This document shows positions 21,680-32,800 of a stretch of 64,000 nucleotides of DNA, in pieces. Positions within the stretch are counted from its first letter, which is position 1. Every line of letters starts with the position of its first letter. The notes under the pieces were generated by a model that saw only the letters and a program-made list of their open reading frames with translations, ran no database searches and was not told the DNA's origin. A program made the position numbers and the translations under genes. The stretch is from Riptortus pedestris (lineage: Eukaryota; Arthropoda; Insecta; Hemiptera; Alydidae). The stretch covers positions 136,172,001 to 136,236,000 of the forward strand of contig CM032232.1 of assembly GCA_019009955.1 (NCBI GenBank), in the 5' to 3' direction.

Positions 21680-22111
21680 GTCCGTCACGCAGGGGCTGCG
21701 TAAACTAAGCAGATTTCCCACGTGAAGACATACAATAGAGAAATCTCCATACTAGAGCCGAACAGTAACGGCAAAGGGCCGAACTAGCTTTTGGCGGGAG
21801 TCAGTCATCCGTTATCAGCCCACAATTAATAAAAATGCAAATATCTCGGTTAATATTCAAGATAGAGAATAAATGTATAAAACAGTATTTATAGTAAATT
21901 TAATTTACAATAAGATTGGTTCTATACAATTTTTTGATCCGACGTATGGTAACGGAGATATTTCGAATTTTCGAAACTCCCCCTCTAAACCCCCCTCCCA
22001 CTGGTCCGATTTCAGCCATTAACGAACTTGATCTGTCTTTTTGCCTAAAACGTTTAAATATCGAGTTTGGTAACGATCAAACAAAAATTGCGACCGCTAG
22101 AGCGTTAACAG

Positions 22112-22180
<69 letters not shown>
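21680..22180 (+). mobile_element. Family A element, left half, ending in a TA run
   Basis: Left terminus GTCCGTCACGCAGGGGCTGC followed by the complete left half (ttttggcggga, ggttaatattcaagatagag, tttagcgttaacagaca-like). It then enters a 62-bp TA run at 22117-22178. Beyond the run the sequence is an A element in the opposite orientation, not the expected A right half. A 95-codon open frame at 21916-22203 is a translation of this element. Confidence 0.85.
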
Positions 22181-22183
<3 letters not shown>

Positions 22184-22665
22184 TATGTCTGTTAACGCCC
22201 TAGTGGTAATAATTTTGGTTTGATCCTTACCATCCAGGATATTTAAAACTTTTACGTGTCAAGTTCGTTAACGGCTGGAATCTGATCCTAGGAAAGAGGG
22301 GGAGAGGGTTAGAGGGAGGATTTCGAAACATCTACTTTGTTATACGTCAGTGTACAACAAAAAGGAACAAATCTTATTGTAAATTAAATGTTCTTTAAAT
22401 GTTGTTATACACATTTGTTTTCACTATCTTGATTATTAACCCAGAATTTTACATTTTTTTTTTATTTTTTTTTATTTTTTTTTTAGTTTTCTGCCTTTAG
22501 TGAAACCTCGCCCGCCCTTGCTCATGTCACATTAACAATAAACTGTTATATCATTGAGCACTTTATTTGAAATATATTTTTCTTTGAACGTTTACTATTT
22601 GAGGTAAATGCAAATACGTGGCGCATGTGAGAAATCTGCTTCGTTAACGCAGCCCTTGCGTGACG
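22181..22665 (-). mobile_element. Family A (A2-type) left half, inverted
   Basis: Starts at tatgtctgttaacgccctag just after the TA run and ends gcagcccttgcgtgacgggc, followed by TTTT. Together with 21680-22180 it forms a head-to-head pair of left halves joined at the microsatellite. Confidence 0.8.
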
Positions 22666-22689
22666 GGCTTTTGCAATTGCATGAAGAGG

Positions 22690-23180
22690 TTAATGATCTC
22701 TCTTTAAAAGGACACGATAGAGCAAGCCATCCAGAAGGAACTCAAACATTCTCAGGAGGTGTGTTGGAATTAATGTCTGAAAATAAACTATTGTCAATTA
22801 ATGGTAACGTTAACAAACAATCGAATTTTGTTGAGTATTCCATTATGAATAATATTAATAAGTTATCCTTAAAAGTACGAAGGAGTTCAAGAACGGAATT
22901 GTTTTAGACTTATTGTTAAGCTGTAATATGGAAACTCCGAATAAGGACATAATAATGCATCCATCTTCAAGCAAATGTCAAAGCTTTTCCCAAGATATAT
23001 TACAAGTAATGGCTCAATAAACCTTTAGTTAAATGATGTTAATGTTTCAATTTTCTCCCTGCTGTAATCCCAACATGAAAAACTTGCAAGTGCACCCCTG
23101 AGTATTGTAGAATCGTGATTCTACCTCTCTGCTGATAAATGCTTTTTCTACTCCAACTATGAGAATCTCATAATTTATAT
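22690..23180. mobile_element. Family E remnant, copy 2
   Basis: Same ordered segments as the copy at 20.5-21.2 kb (gagcaagccatccagaagga, acctttagttaaatgatgtt, gtagaatcgtgattctacct). Frames are disrupted. Confidence 0.45.
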
Positions 23181-23712
23181 AGAACTTTGGAGAGAACTGT
23201 CTATCCAATTAACTCCATCCATGGTACATTCGGAAAGTGGAACGTTTAATGATTTCGTTCATGCAGTATCTCCAACTCTCCTTCCTGATAGACCATTTTA
23301 TATATTTTTGTATTCAGGACAATACCTTTGGCATTTGACTCAATTGCAGTACAAATATCTTGTAAATCATTCAGTTCATAAATACAGTTATACAATGATT
23401 TTTGAAGTATATTATAACATTTGCATAGACATTTATTTTATATATTATAATCAAGTATCACTAAAAAAATAATAATCCATCCCTTGTTGTTATTACTATA
23501 AATGTAACTTTGCAGGCCTTGACCAAGGTAATAAATTACACCGAAAAGTTGGTAGCAAACTGAAATAGTTTTATTCCAACCTTACTGATTGACAACCCCA
23601 TCACAAAAAGATAGCTCCAACAGCGGGCATCGCAACGAATATTTATTATAGAATTTTGTGGATAAATATATTTTGATTAATATTCACAAGTTGTTCTAAA
23701 AAAAAAAAAAAT
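23181..23712. other. Unassigned AT-rich sequence
   Basis: An 83-codon open frame (23221-23472) begins with a plausible start but becomes a Tyr/Ile-rich AT translation, and I do not call it. The stretch ends in an A run and AAAA before the next A element. Confidence 0.4.
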
Positions 23713-23716
23713 AAAA

Positions 23717-24350
23717 GTCCGTCACGCAGGGGCTGCGTAAACTAAGCAGATTTCCCACGTGAAGTTTTACAATAGAGAAATCTACCCAATAACAAGTGTA
23801 GTAAGTAGTAAGGGATCACTAAACTTATACACGAGGGACGAATAGTTACGAAAACGGCCGCCAGAACTCTCTTCGGAAAGTACCAAACAGCTCACTCCTG
23901 CCGACCAATGCAGAATACAAATGTAAATATCTCGGTTAATATTCAAGATACAGAATAAATCTATAAATCAATATTTATAGTAAAGTTAATTTGCAATAAG
24001 ATTGATTCTATACAATTTTTCGATCCGACGCATAATAACGGAGATATTTCGAATTTTCCGAAAATCCCCCCTCTAAACCCCCTCTCAGACTGGTCCGATT
24101 TCAGCCATTAACGAACTTGATCTTCCTTTTTACATAAAACGATTAAATTCCGAGTTTGGTAACGATCAAACACAAATTGCGACCGCTAGAGCGTTAACAG
24201 ACATATATATATAGATATATATATAAAATTTTGAACGGACCTCATTTTCGTCATCTCCTGGGTAGGATTGATGGACATTTGAAGAAATTTTTCGAAACTC
24301 GCGTCATGAGTACGACCTCAATAGCTGATTTCCCTTAAGGGAAATCTGCT
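23717..24350 (+). mobile_element. Family A element, full-length forward copy
   Basis: 634 bp with both termini: GTCCGTCACGCAGGGGCTGC at the left and the perfect palindrome GATTTCCCTTAAGGGAAATC plus TGCT at the right. AAAA flanks both sides (23713-23716, 24351-24354). A short, interrupted TA centre lies at 24203-24223. This is the best reference copy in the window. Confidence 0.92.
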
Positions 24351-24359
24351 AAAAATACT

Positions 24360-25270
24360 GAATTATAGAAATTTAAATGTGTATATAAAAATTAATAATT
24401 ATAAAATTAATAAACAAAATAATGCTTATAATGCTCATAAAAAATAAACACCAAAGACCAACATAGAACAAGATACCAGAATATGCTACAAATCCCAAAT
24501 TTCAAAAGCAAATATTTAGAGAAAAGTGAATCATATTTAGGCCTAAAGCTCTTTAACGCACTATCCAAATCTTTTAAAAATATCAATTTTTTTTTAAAAT
24601 TTTATTGATCAATTTAAGAACTTCATGTCTAAAGTAGGTTTTTATACAAAATATGAATACTTTCCAATATGCTTTGCTTTTAAATGAATCTACAAATTGT
24701 AAGTAATAAAAAACTGCAAGATGAGGTACATTGCCTCTTTAATGTTGGGACAAGTTTCTCATATTTTATTAAGCATGTCTTCTTTTAATATATCTAAGGC
24801 CAATAACGAAGCATGTCACTGAATATGAAATTAATGGTATGCATTAAGAGATGTACTAAGATTGTTAAAGAAAATAATTCATTATGCGTAATTATTAAAT
24901 TGATAGGTTTTATAAAATTTATTCCAGGGACTTGGGCTAATTATATAACGAATGTATTATATGAGTATAAATGCTATTTAATAATTTGTAAAGAAATTAA
25001 TTTACATAATATAAGTAATTTGTTTTCTAGAAAACAATAATAACCGACTTATCCCATTATGTTATGTTAATATTTCAAGGAATTAAATACATTTAATATC
25101 AAATCATCAATTTTTTGATCATCATTTCATCTAGGGGGAAACCCGTATGTCATCGATAAACCTTAAGCTAAATGATGATGTCACAGTATTGTCCAAGCTA
25201 TCGTCCCAAGGAAAGAAACTTGTAACTGCATCTTGTATCCACTTTGGCATCGTAGAATAATGATGTTATA
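24360..25270 (+). pseudogene. LINE remnant: C-terminal end of a reverse transcriptase (family E, copy 3)
   Basis: The forward strand at 24518-24594 translates as EKSESYLGLKLFNALSKSF. After a frame change, 24615-24663 gives FKNFMSKVGFYTKYEYF. The neighbouring copy at 25370-25500 gives EKSLSFSGVKLINPLPKSI and KNFMSKGRFYKQDKYY, so the conservation is at protein level. A pattern of G-x-KL-x-N-x-L-x-KS followed by a basic FY segment is usual at the C-terminal end of CR1/Jockey-type LINE reverse transcriptases. The catalytic core is missing. Downstream sequence to 25270 is shared with other E copies and is probably 3' untranslated region. Confidence 0.5.
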
Positions 25271-25284
25271 TATTTAAAAAAAAA

Positions 25285-25720
25285 CAAAAAAACATAACAA
25301 AACAGACTATCTACAACAAAATTTAAGAACCATATACTCCAAACCCCAAATTACAATTATAAATAATTCGAGAAAAGCTTATCATTTTCCGGAGTAAAAC
25401 TCATTAACCCACTACCCAAATCTATTAATCGTTTTAAAACATTTTCTTTGTTTAAAGAACTTCATGTCTAAAGGACGTTTTTATAAACAAGATAAATACT
25501 ATCAAAAATGCTTAACCTATTAATGAAACTAAATGTACAAAAAAAAAATATATGATCAGAGATATTGTCTTCTCAAGGTTGGGATAACTCTCATAATTTA
25601 TAAACCATGTTTTCTTTTAATAAATTTAAGACAAATAACAAAGCTTGTCAATAAATTAAAAATGCACGTTATATAATTGGGGTGGTATTAAGATTTTTAA
25701 CGAAATTAATTTAATTCATG
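25285..25720 (+). pseudogene. LINE remnant, family E, copy 4
   Basis: Parallel to the preceding copy: a reverse-transcriptase C-terminal-like stretch (FEKSLSFSGVKLINPLPKSI) at about 25368-25430, then aagaacttcatgtctaaagg and a diverged trailer. It follows copy 3 directly in the same orientation, so the two form a tandem pair. Confidence 0.5.
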
Positions 25721-26367
25721 AAGACATTGGACGTACAAACGACATGGACTAATTCAGCAAACATGCAACCCAGAGACTATCTTCTGATTTTAACTTACTG
25801 ATCCTCCCAGAAGTACATTTACAAATACTACAGACAAGATTAATTAATGGCAAAAATGTTGGCAAAGAACATCATAAAATTATCAGCGAGAAATAAAGCC
25901 TTGTAATAACCGAGTGACCCATCCAGCAGAAGTGACAATAGACGAGACGAAGTGGTACCAACGAGACTTAGGATAGGGCACTCACATTTAACGCACTCTA
26001 CCTTATGATGAGAACAGAAAATCCTCTCTGCAGAACATGCCATGAACCAATAACCATTAAACTCATAGTGAGTAACTGCAGGAACATTAAATAATTAGAG
26101 ACTTATCTAAAATGCACTATATCACTTAAAATATTTAATATGTTTTACAAAATTTAAATTCCCTCCTTTTTTTATTTTGACTCACAATTAGTGAGAACTT
26201 TAATAAAATTTTGAGCAGTTTGAAATAATATAAACGTACGAATAACATAATGTTTTTAGTAAAAACATTTTAAATTGTCTTTAATACCAGTGTAATGTTT
26301 ATTTGTTGTTTTAATTTGGCGTCAAATCGCCTAGTTTGTAGGTGCTCCTGCACAAATAAATAAAAAT
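25721..26367. other. Unassigned sequence
   Basis: No clear gene or repeat. A 67-codon reverse open frame (25840-26043) is unrecognised. Confidence 0.4.
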
Positions 26368-26371
26368 AAAA

Positions 26372-26934
26372 GTCCGTCACGCAGGGGCTGCGTTCAATAA
26401 TTAGATATCCCACATGCGAGACATATTTACATTTCTTTCAAGACGTAAAAGTGCAATGAGAACAATATTTGTTATTTACCTTTCAAATAGAGTGCTTCAT
26501 AATATAACAGCTTATTGTTAATATGACATGAGTATGAGTGCGGGTTTACTGAAGGCCGAAAGCTAAAAAATGCCAATATCTCGGTTAATATTAAAGATAT
26601 TGAAAAAATGTACATAACAATATTTATAGAAAATTATTTATTATAAGGCTTGTTCTATACGATGTTTCGGTCTGACGCATAGTAACTGATATATTAAGAA
26701 TTTTCGAAATCTCTCCCCTCTAATAACCCCCTCCTCCCAGTCCAATTTCAGCCGTTAACGAACTTGATCTTTCTTTTTACATATAACACTTATGTATCTA
26801 ATATGGTAACGATTAAACACAAATTGCGGCCGCTAGAGTGGTAACAGACAAATGTATAGATAGATAGATAGTTTTTCAAAAATCGCGTCATGAGTACGAC
26901 CTCTACAGTTGATTTCCCTTAGAGGAAATTTGCT
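26372..26934 (+). mobile_element. Family A element (A2 subtype), full-length forward copy
   Basis: 563 bp. Left end GTCCGTCACGCAGGGGCTGC. The A2-type left part reads cagcttattgttaatatgac and gcgggtttactgaaggccga. The shared interior follows, then a GATA-repeat centre (atagatagatagatag), then a slightly worn right palindrome. AAAA flanks both sides (26368-26371, 26935-26938). Confidence 0.88.
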
Positions 26935-26938
26935 AAAA

Positions 26939-27800
26939 TGTATTCATGGGATTAGTTTTATAAGTATATAAAATTACTTCATATCTCACGAATGCAATGG
27001 AATGTATTATACAGGTATAAATGATATTTAATGATGTGTAAAGACATTAACTGACATAATATAAGAAAAAGTCACTAAGCAGATTTCCCACGTGAAGCTT
27101 TACAATAAAGAAATCTCAATGCGGGAGCCGAAAAGTACGGAAACGGCCGAACTAGCTTTTGGCGGGAAACTCACTGGTCCGTCATCCATCTACATTTAAT
27201 AAAAATGCAAATATCTCGGTTAATATTCAAGATAGAGAATAAATGTATATAACAATATTTATAGTAAATTTAATTTACAACAAGATTGGTTCTATACAAT
27301 TTTTTGAATCAACGTATGGTAACGGAGATCCCTCCCTTGATCTTTCTTTTTACATAAAACGATTAAATATCGAGTTTGATAACGATCAAACAAAAATTGC
27401 GACCGCTAGAGCGTTAACAGGCATATATATATAATTTGGAACAGACCTCATTTTTCTCAATGAAAATCGCATCATGAGTACGACCTCTATAGCTGATTTC
27501 CCCTAAAGGAAATCTGCTAAAATGTTTGGTTTATAAAACAATAGTACCTGACTTATCCTATAATGTTATGTTAATATATCAAGGAAATAAAATACATTTA
27601 ACATTTCATCTAGAGGAAACTCGTTTGTTCTTGATAAACCTTTTGCTAAATGATGATGTCTCAGTATTTCCCGAGCTATGGCGATAAGAGAAACCTGCAA
27701 CTGCATCTTGTTGTAGCCCACTTCGAATCGTGATGACATCCTCTCAGCTGATCGATGCCTCGTCTCCACTAGCTGTATAAATCTCATATTTCTCATTGTT
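26939..27800. mobile_element. Family E remnant, copy 5, split by a family A element
   Basis: 26939-27066 matches 24.90-25.02 kb (aatgtattatacaggtataa). After the A element, 27523-27800 matches 25.02-25.27 kb and the other E copies (gacttatcctataatgttat, tctcagctga). A 107-codon reverse open frame (27566-27889) crosses this block. Parallel copies have stops in that frame, so it is probably incidental. Confidence 0.5.
27071..27518 (+). mobile_element. Family A element lacking the left hairpin, inserted in family E
   Basis: 448 bp, flanked by AAAA at 27067-27070 and 27519-27522. The left end reads gtcactaagcagatttccca: about 21 bp containing the CGCAG/CTGCG hairpin is missing compared with other copies. 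A further deletion removed part of the GC-rich interior (gagatccctcccttgatctt). The right palindrome is slightly worn. Confidence 0.82.
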
Positions 27801-28240
27801 GCTGCTGCCCCAAGAGAACGTGGGTCGTTCGATTGACTATTATCTGCCATCGTGGCGACCCCTTCCCCTTCTCCTAAATAGGATCTCATAGCTTCATCCC
27901 AGCGTTTGATATATTATATACCGAGTGTATTTATATCTTCATACAATATACAATATATTATAGCTAGTCGACAGCTATATTCACTCGCAAATGGACAGTT
28001 TCAATGTTTATTTATTAAACTCTTGCACATGTATACCGATTTGTAATACTAACTTTTGAAAAAAAAATCTTCCCTCTAGAAGTAGTGTTGAATCTCATTT
28101 TTGTGGAAAGAAGAATCACTGTCTAAATACCTCATATTATCCAAATTGTCTCAACAGTGTATCGATCCTAGGCTAAGACATGACGAAAATGAAGTCCGTT
28201 CATTATTATATAATATATGATCATATAGTGGTTGCGTTTT
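27801..28240. other. Unassigned, ending in a degraded A fragment
   Basis: 28150-28205 matches an A interior in reverse (atcgatcctaggctaagaca, aatgaagtccgttca). The rest is AT-rich and unassigned. Confidence 0.4.
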
Positions 28241-28367
28241 AGCAGATTTCCCTTAAGGGAAATCAGCTATTGAGGTTGTACTCATGACGGAATTTTCAAA
28301 ATTTTTCTTCAAATGTCCATCGATCCTACCTAGTAGATTCCAAAAATGAGGTCCGTTCAAAACTGTA

Positions 28368-28408
<41 letters not shown>

Positions 28409-28746
28409 GAGTATATATCTATGTATCTATCTCTATATATGTATATTTTTCTGTTACCGCTCTAGCGGTCGCAATTTTTGTTTGACGTAGGTTCGAAAAA
28501 TTGTATAGAATCAATCTTATTGCAAATTAAATTTACTATAAATATTGTTATATACATTTATTCTCTATCTTGAATATTATCCGAGATATTTGCATTTTTA
28601 TGAAATCTGGGCGGATAATGTATGAGAGTTTCCCGCCAAGAGCTAGGCCGGCAGTTTTCTTAACTGTTAGGCTCTCCTGAAATTTCTCTATTGTAAAACT
28701 TCACGTGGGAAATCTGCTTAGTTTACGCAGCCCCTGCGTGACGGAC
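28241..28746 (-). mobile_element. Family A element, full-length reverse copy
   Basis: 506 bp from AGCAGATTTCCCTTAAGGG to ccctgcgtgacggac, with TTTT on both sides (28237-28240, 28747-28750). The centre is an expanded TA/TC-rich run at about 28367-28450. Part of the region between gtttgacgtagg and the interior is deleted. Confidence 0.88.
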
Positions 28747-28937
28747 TTTTTAAAATCTTAATTGATGGCGTCTCACCGAAAATATTTGCACGTTTCTCAG
28801 TTACTGATAAAGTTCAATGGAAAAAAACTATTCGGCATTACAATAATTCGGTTTGCCTACCTGCCTACGAATAAAGCGGTTCATAATTATTATAACATGA
28901 GCAGGATTGGGAGTTAACTGAAGGCTGAAAATTACGG

Positions 28938-30564
28938 GCTTCGTAAACTAAGCAGATTTCCCTCGTGCTGATATAATACATAGTGATATCTAGCCGAATA
29001 GTCTGACTAAAAACAAGAAAGTGTTTATTATTTGAGTTACGAAAAAATTATAGAACGACAATTGTAGAGCATCTATATTTTAACAAGATTGATTCCATAA
29101 CATTTTTCGATCCAACTCATAATAACGGAGATATTTTGAATTTTTGAATCACCCACCCTCTATTCCTGATCCGATTTCCGCCATGACAAATATGATTTTT
29201 AGTGTTGACTGAAATAGTTAAATGTCGAGTAAGGTATAGGATAAAATAAACCATTTCCAGACAAGATCGTACAATCTAAATTGATGAAGTCACCGAATTG
29301 CATAATAAAGGTCTCATGAAAACAATATATTGTATTTAAGCTTGGAATGAAACGATTCATGTCATAAACCACTTATTGTAATTATGACATGAGTGGGGTT
29401 TATTGAAGGCTCGAAACTACCAAATCCAAATATTTAGGTTAATATTCATATTAGAGAAAACATATATATTCACAAACAACCCAATAGTAAAAAAAATACA
29501 AATGCTCCGAAAGCTAAAAAGGGTCGTCTACTTCATGTGGATTCCAAGCCACGTAGGAATAGATGGAAACGAAAAAGCAGATTTAGCAGCATGAGAAGCC
29601 CACCAACTCGACTCCATCACCCCAACAACAATTACATCTGCAGAACTCTACCAACCACTCAAAGAAGAAATTAATAAAAACTGGCAACACATGTGGAATG
29701 AAACCCAGAACAATAAACTAAAAACTATTAAAACCACCATCCGTCCATGGAAATATTCGACAAGAGACAACAGAAGAGATGAAGTTGTATTAGGAAGACT
29801 CCGAATTGGGCACACAAGACTTACGCATGGCTAACTTATGACAAAAGATCAACCCCCGATTTGTGAGAAGTGTAACACAGAACTGACTATCTATCACATA
29901 TTAATGGAATGCCATAAGTATACAGATATTAGAAACAAATGCAATATTTCCAATAATATAGAAGTGGCCCTTGGAGATGACCCGAAAGAACTCGATAAAT
30001 TGTTTAATTTTGTAAAAAACACGAGTTTATACAAAGAAATTTAAAGTGCAATTGCTCGTATCCTCGTTTATATTGTTAAAATGGCGATATGGATGAGGAT
30101 ACCAAAATGTGAATTATAAATATTACAGGGCGATGATAACCTGGTAGTTTTTCGCCCTTAAACCCTATACAACAACAACAACAACAAAACATATATATAG
30201 CAACATTTATAGGCAATTACATTTACAATAAGATTATTTCTATACAAATGTTCGATCCGACGTATAATTACAGAGATATTTTGATTTTTCGAATTTCTTC
30301 CCCTCTTCACCCCCCCCCCGGTCTGATTTTAACCGTTAACATGCTTGATCTTTAGTTTTGCGTGAATCATTTATATATCGAGTTTTGTAACGATAAAATA
30401 AAAATTTCGACCACCAGAGTGGTAACAGACAAATATATATAATTTTGATCGGGCCTCATTTTCGTCATCCACTAGGTTGGATCGATGGACATTTGAGGAA
30501 ATTGTTCGAAACTCCCGTCATGAGTACAACCTCAATAGCTGGCTCCCCTTAAGGAAAATCTGCT
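28938..30564 (+). mobile_element. Composite family A (A2-type) elements carrying a LINE
   Basis: A worn left end (cgtaaactaagcagatttcc) opens the block. Diverged A2 sequence follows to about 29270. A second A2 unit runs through ggtttattgaaggctcgaaa and the attcatattagagaaaacat junction. The LINE at 29470-30185 interrupts it. The element resumes at 30186 (caacatttataggcaattac) and reaches a worn right end at 30564, followed by AAAAAAA. Confidence 0.7.
29470..30185 (+). pseudogene. 5'-truncated LINE: RNase H domain and Cys/His tail
   Basis: One continuous reading frame, interrupted by two stops (TGA 29592-29594, TAA 29832-29834), encodes FMWIPSHVGIDGNEKADLAA, the C-terminal RNase H motif. It continues through DEVVLGRLRIGHTRLTHG and ICEKCNTELTIYHILMEC, a C-x2-C-x8-H-x4-C knuckle, to a stop at 30042-30044. 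The 3' untranslated region ends in a CAA repeat. The order matches RNase H-bearing I/Jockey-type LINEs. It is paralogous to the fragment at 11570-12260 but diverged from it. A perfect 13-bp repeat, aaaacatatatat, flanks the insert at 29457-29469 and 30186-30198. Confidence 0.88.
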
Positions 30565-30594
30565 AAAAAAAGATACATTGACATGCTTTGATAT

Positions 30595-30870
30595 TAGTCT
30601 TTAATTTATTAAAGATGGTATGCTTTGAAAATTATGAGAAACTTGTGCCACACCTTCAAGAGATAAATTTCCCAGTTCAAATTATTTTTGGACCGATTTT
30701 GATAACAAATATTTTGTATTTTAGTTTAATAGTTGAACATTTTTTATTTTATCCATCTTGTGTATAAAAACATTCTTCAGACTTGAAGTTCTGTTATTTA
30801 TTTTTAAACAAAGAATATTTTTAATAGATTTTACACATTCTGACAGTGCATTAAAGAGGTAGCGCCGTAT
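30595..30870 (-). pseudogene. LINE remnant, family E, copy 6, reverse
   Basis: The reverse strand reads RYLFNALSECVKSIKN and then a Lys-rich stretch ending in VFIHKMDK. This is the same reverse-transcriptase C-terminal region as the forward copies near 24.5 and 25.4 kb. The tttaataaattaaagatggt-type trailer also matches those copies. Confidence 0.45.
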
Positions 30871-30904
30871 TTAAAATAAAAATATATAAACATTTCTTAG
30901 CTAA

Positions 30905-31220
30905 TGTTGGAGATGGAGAAAATATCTACATAACTACATTTATAGAAACCTTTATCCGCTAGGCTGGTTTTACAGAAGTTTTCGATCCATCGTATGATAA
31001 TGGAGATATTTCGAATTTTAGAAACCTCCTTCCCAATGGGCCATTTTTGACTGTTAGCCAACTTAGTCTTTAATTTTACAAGAAACGCTTTTATATGCAG
31101 TTTGGAAATGAACGAACAAAAATTGCAACCGCTAGACTGGTAACAGTCGTGTATATATACATACATAAAATTATGAACCCACTTAATTTTCATCCGGGAC
31201 AAAATGAAATCCGTCCAATA
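30905..31220 (+). mobile_element. Family A interior, degenerate forward copy
   Basis: Contains ttcgatccatcgtatgataa, ggagatatttcgaattt, gcaaccgctagactggtaac and a short TA-like centre. Neither terminus is recognisable. Confidence 0.65.
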
Positions 31221-31594
31221 AGAATTTTTTTTTTTTTTTTAATAAATAATGAAGACTTTCTTCATAGGAATGCTTCAACAGTATGATATCTCAATTAGAA
31301 GAGTTATGTTGATTTTTATTGCGGCGGGGTCCAATAATTGTTCCTTTTTATAATTAGTTATAATTGAAAACCTGAGAAAACATTGTCTGTAATTGATGTA
31401 AATTCTCACATTTACCATTATTGTTCGAAAGTGATTAATTACATCTTGAATGGAAGAGTTAAAAAATGCGTGACTCTAACGGTTGCGTAATCAAAAGTAA
31501 ATATTCTGTTCCGTATTTCTCTCTTAGTTAGAAGCCAATGTAAACAAGACGTGAAACGTATACTGGACATGAGATTCTTAACATAATATTTATT

Positions 31595-31804
31595 ATTTAT
31601 TTGCGTCCACTTTTTGCTTCTAAGGCTAATTAGGAAGGTTTGTCTACAGGTTACCACCGTTTTGCAGCTAGGGTGGGACTTTTATTTAATAAATACGTCA
31701 CCAAATAAATTCCAATTTCCCAGGCGGGAATCGAACTCACCACTCTAGGTGTACCATATGAGATTAAGATCAACGCAATAACTCACATGGCTAACCTGAG
31801 CCCC
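31595..31804 (-). mobile_element. tRNA-derived SINE, reverse copy
   Basis: Tail gcgtccactttttgcttcta, body ggttaccaccgttttgcagc, box B-like cgggaatcgaactc and head catggctaacctgagcccc in reverse. One internal deletion lies after gtgggac. Confidence 0.82.
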
Positions 31805-31967
31805 AGGTGATATAATAATTGACTGTAAATGTAAGACTACAAATAACTACTTAATTGAGCTACTCAATTAACTGTATTCATAAGCTGGAATATTTGTACT
31901 TGTCAACATTCCATTTCACTTTCAATGAATTATGTTCACAATATATATTTTCTTAAACTAAAAAAGC

Positions 31968-32160
31968 ATCCACTTTATGGAACTAACCGGTTTTGGTTGC
32001 CACTCTTTTCTTGCTAGGGAAGGACTAACGATTTTATTTTTACATTCTATACGAAGTATAGAAATTCTTTTGGTCACGAAAATTTTCGGTTTCTCATTTC
32101 AATGAAATTATCTGTTTTACCGCATTTTGACTAGTTTCGGTGTTATCTCTGGAATATGCT
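31968..32160. repeat. SINE-like fragment followed by a second dispersed repeat (family F)
   Basis: 31968-32040 weakly matches the SINE tail in reverse. 32047-32150 (gaaattcttttggtcacgaa, aatgaaattatctgttttac) is similar to about 39905-40010, and together these define a dispersed family labelled F here. Confidence 0.4.
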
Positions 32161-32181
32161 GGATGGTAGAGGAACCAATTG

Positions 32182-32488
32182 ATAAGGATCAATAAGAAGG
32201 CCAAGTCCTCTACTGTTTTTAATATTATGCAGAGTGCACTTCGGAGTCAACGCTCCATCTTAATTTTTATTAGTTGACTAGTTATTAGATTTTCTACTGT
32301 TTTTCTCTTTATTTTGTGATTTTTTGTGACTGTTTTTTATTTTGTTTTTGGCCATACTATGATTGTTAAATTAACTCAAGGTTGTGTTTGCCAGCAGGCA
32401 CTGACGATGGAGCGTTGACTCCGAAAGTGCATTCTGCATAATATTAAAAAAAAACAGTAGAGGACTTGGCCTTCTTATTGATCCTTAT
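32182..32488. mobile_element. Fold-back element with about 80-bp inverted arms
   Basis: Left arm 32182-32259 (ataaggatcaataagaaggc ... ggagtcaacgctccatc) and right arm 32406-32488 are reverse complements with only a few differences: an expanded T/A run and single indels. They surround a 146-bp AT-rich middle. No transposase is present. It could be a MITE, or an inverted end of a Penelope-like element. No target duplication is evident. Confidence 0.75.
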
Positions 32489-32800
32489 AGTTTTCGGTGT
32501 GTTATCGTAAATTATGAAGGTACGCACTAAAACAAATATCTTTAAAAGCAGAAATTTCATATTTAGGACTATTGAGTAATCGAATTGTGCACCTTCCTTT
32601 TTGAATGAGATTAAGAGGAAGAGAAGGAGGACCAAAATTTGAAATTTCTCAGTACGTATTATAGATGTAGTAAGTTTGTATAGGACGTTTTTTTCTTATG
32701 ATGTAAAGATCTATAAATTATGTTCTATGACTTTTTCTATTCGGTCCATAGGATGTGAGATATCGTTTATCACATACGTGCATCCTAACACGTTATATAT

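Noticed and set aside
27566..27889. 107-codon reverse open frame
   Set aside because: It covers the family E trailer. Parallel copies at 21.0, 23.0 and 25.2 kb have stops or shifts in the same frame.
32047..32061. ctatacgaagtatag, resembling half of a loxP site
   Set aside because: Only a short palindrome with a 3-base centre. There is no 8-bp spacer and no second arm, so the likeness is chance.
32395..32430. Hammerhead-ribozyme-like core (ctgacga, ggag/ctcc stem, gaaa)
   Set aside because: There is an extra base between the core and stem II, no pairing for stem III can be found, and the cleavage triplet would be weak. Not supportable as a ribozyme without a covariance model hit.
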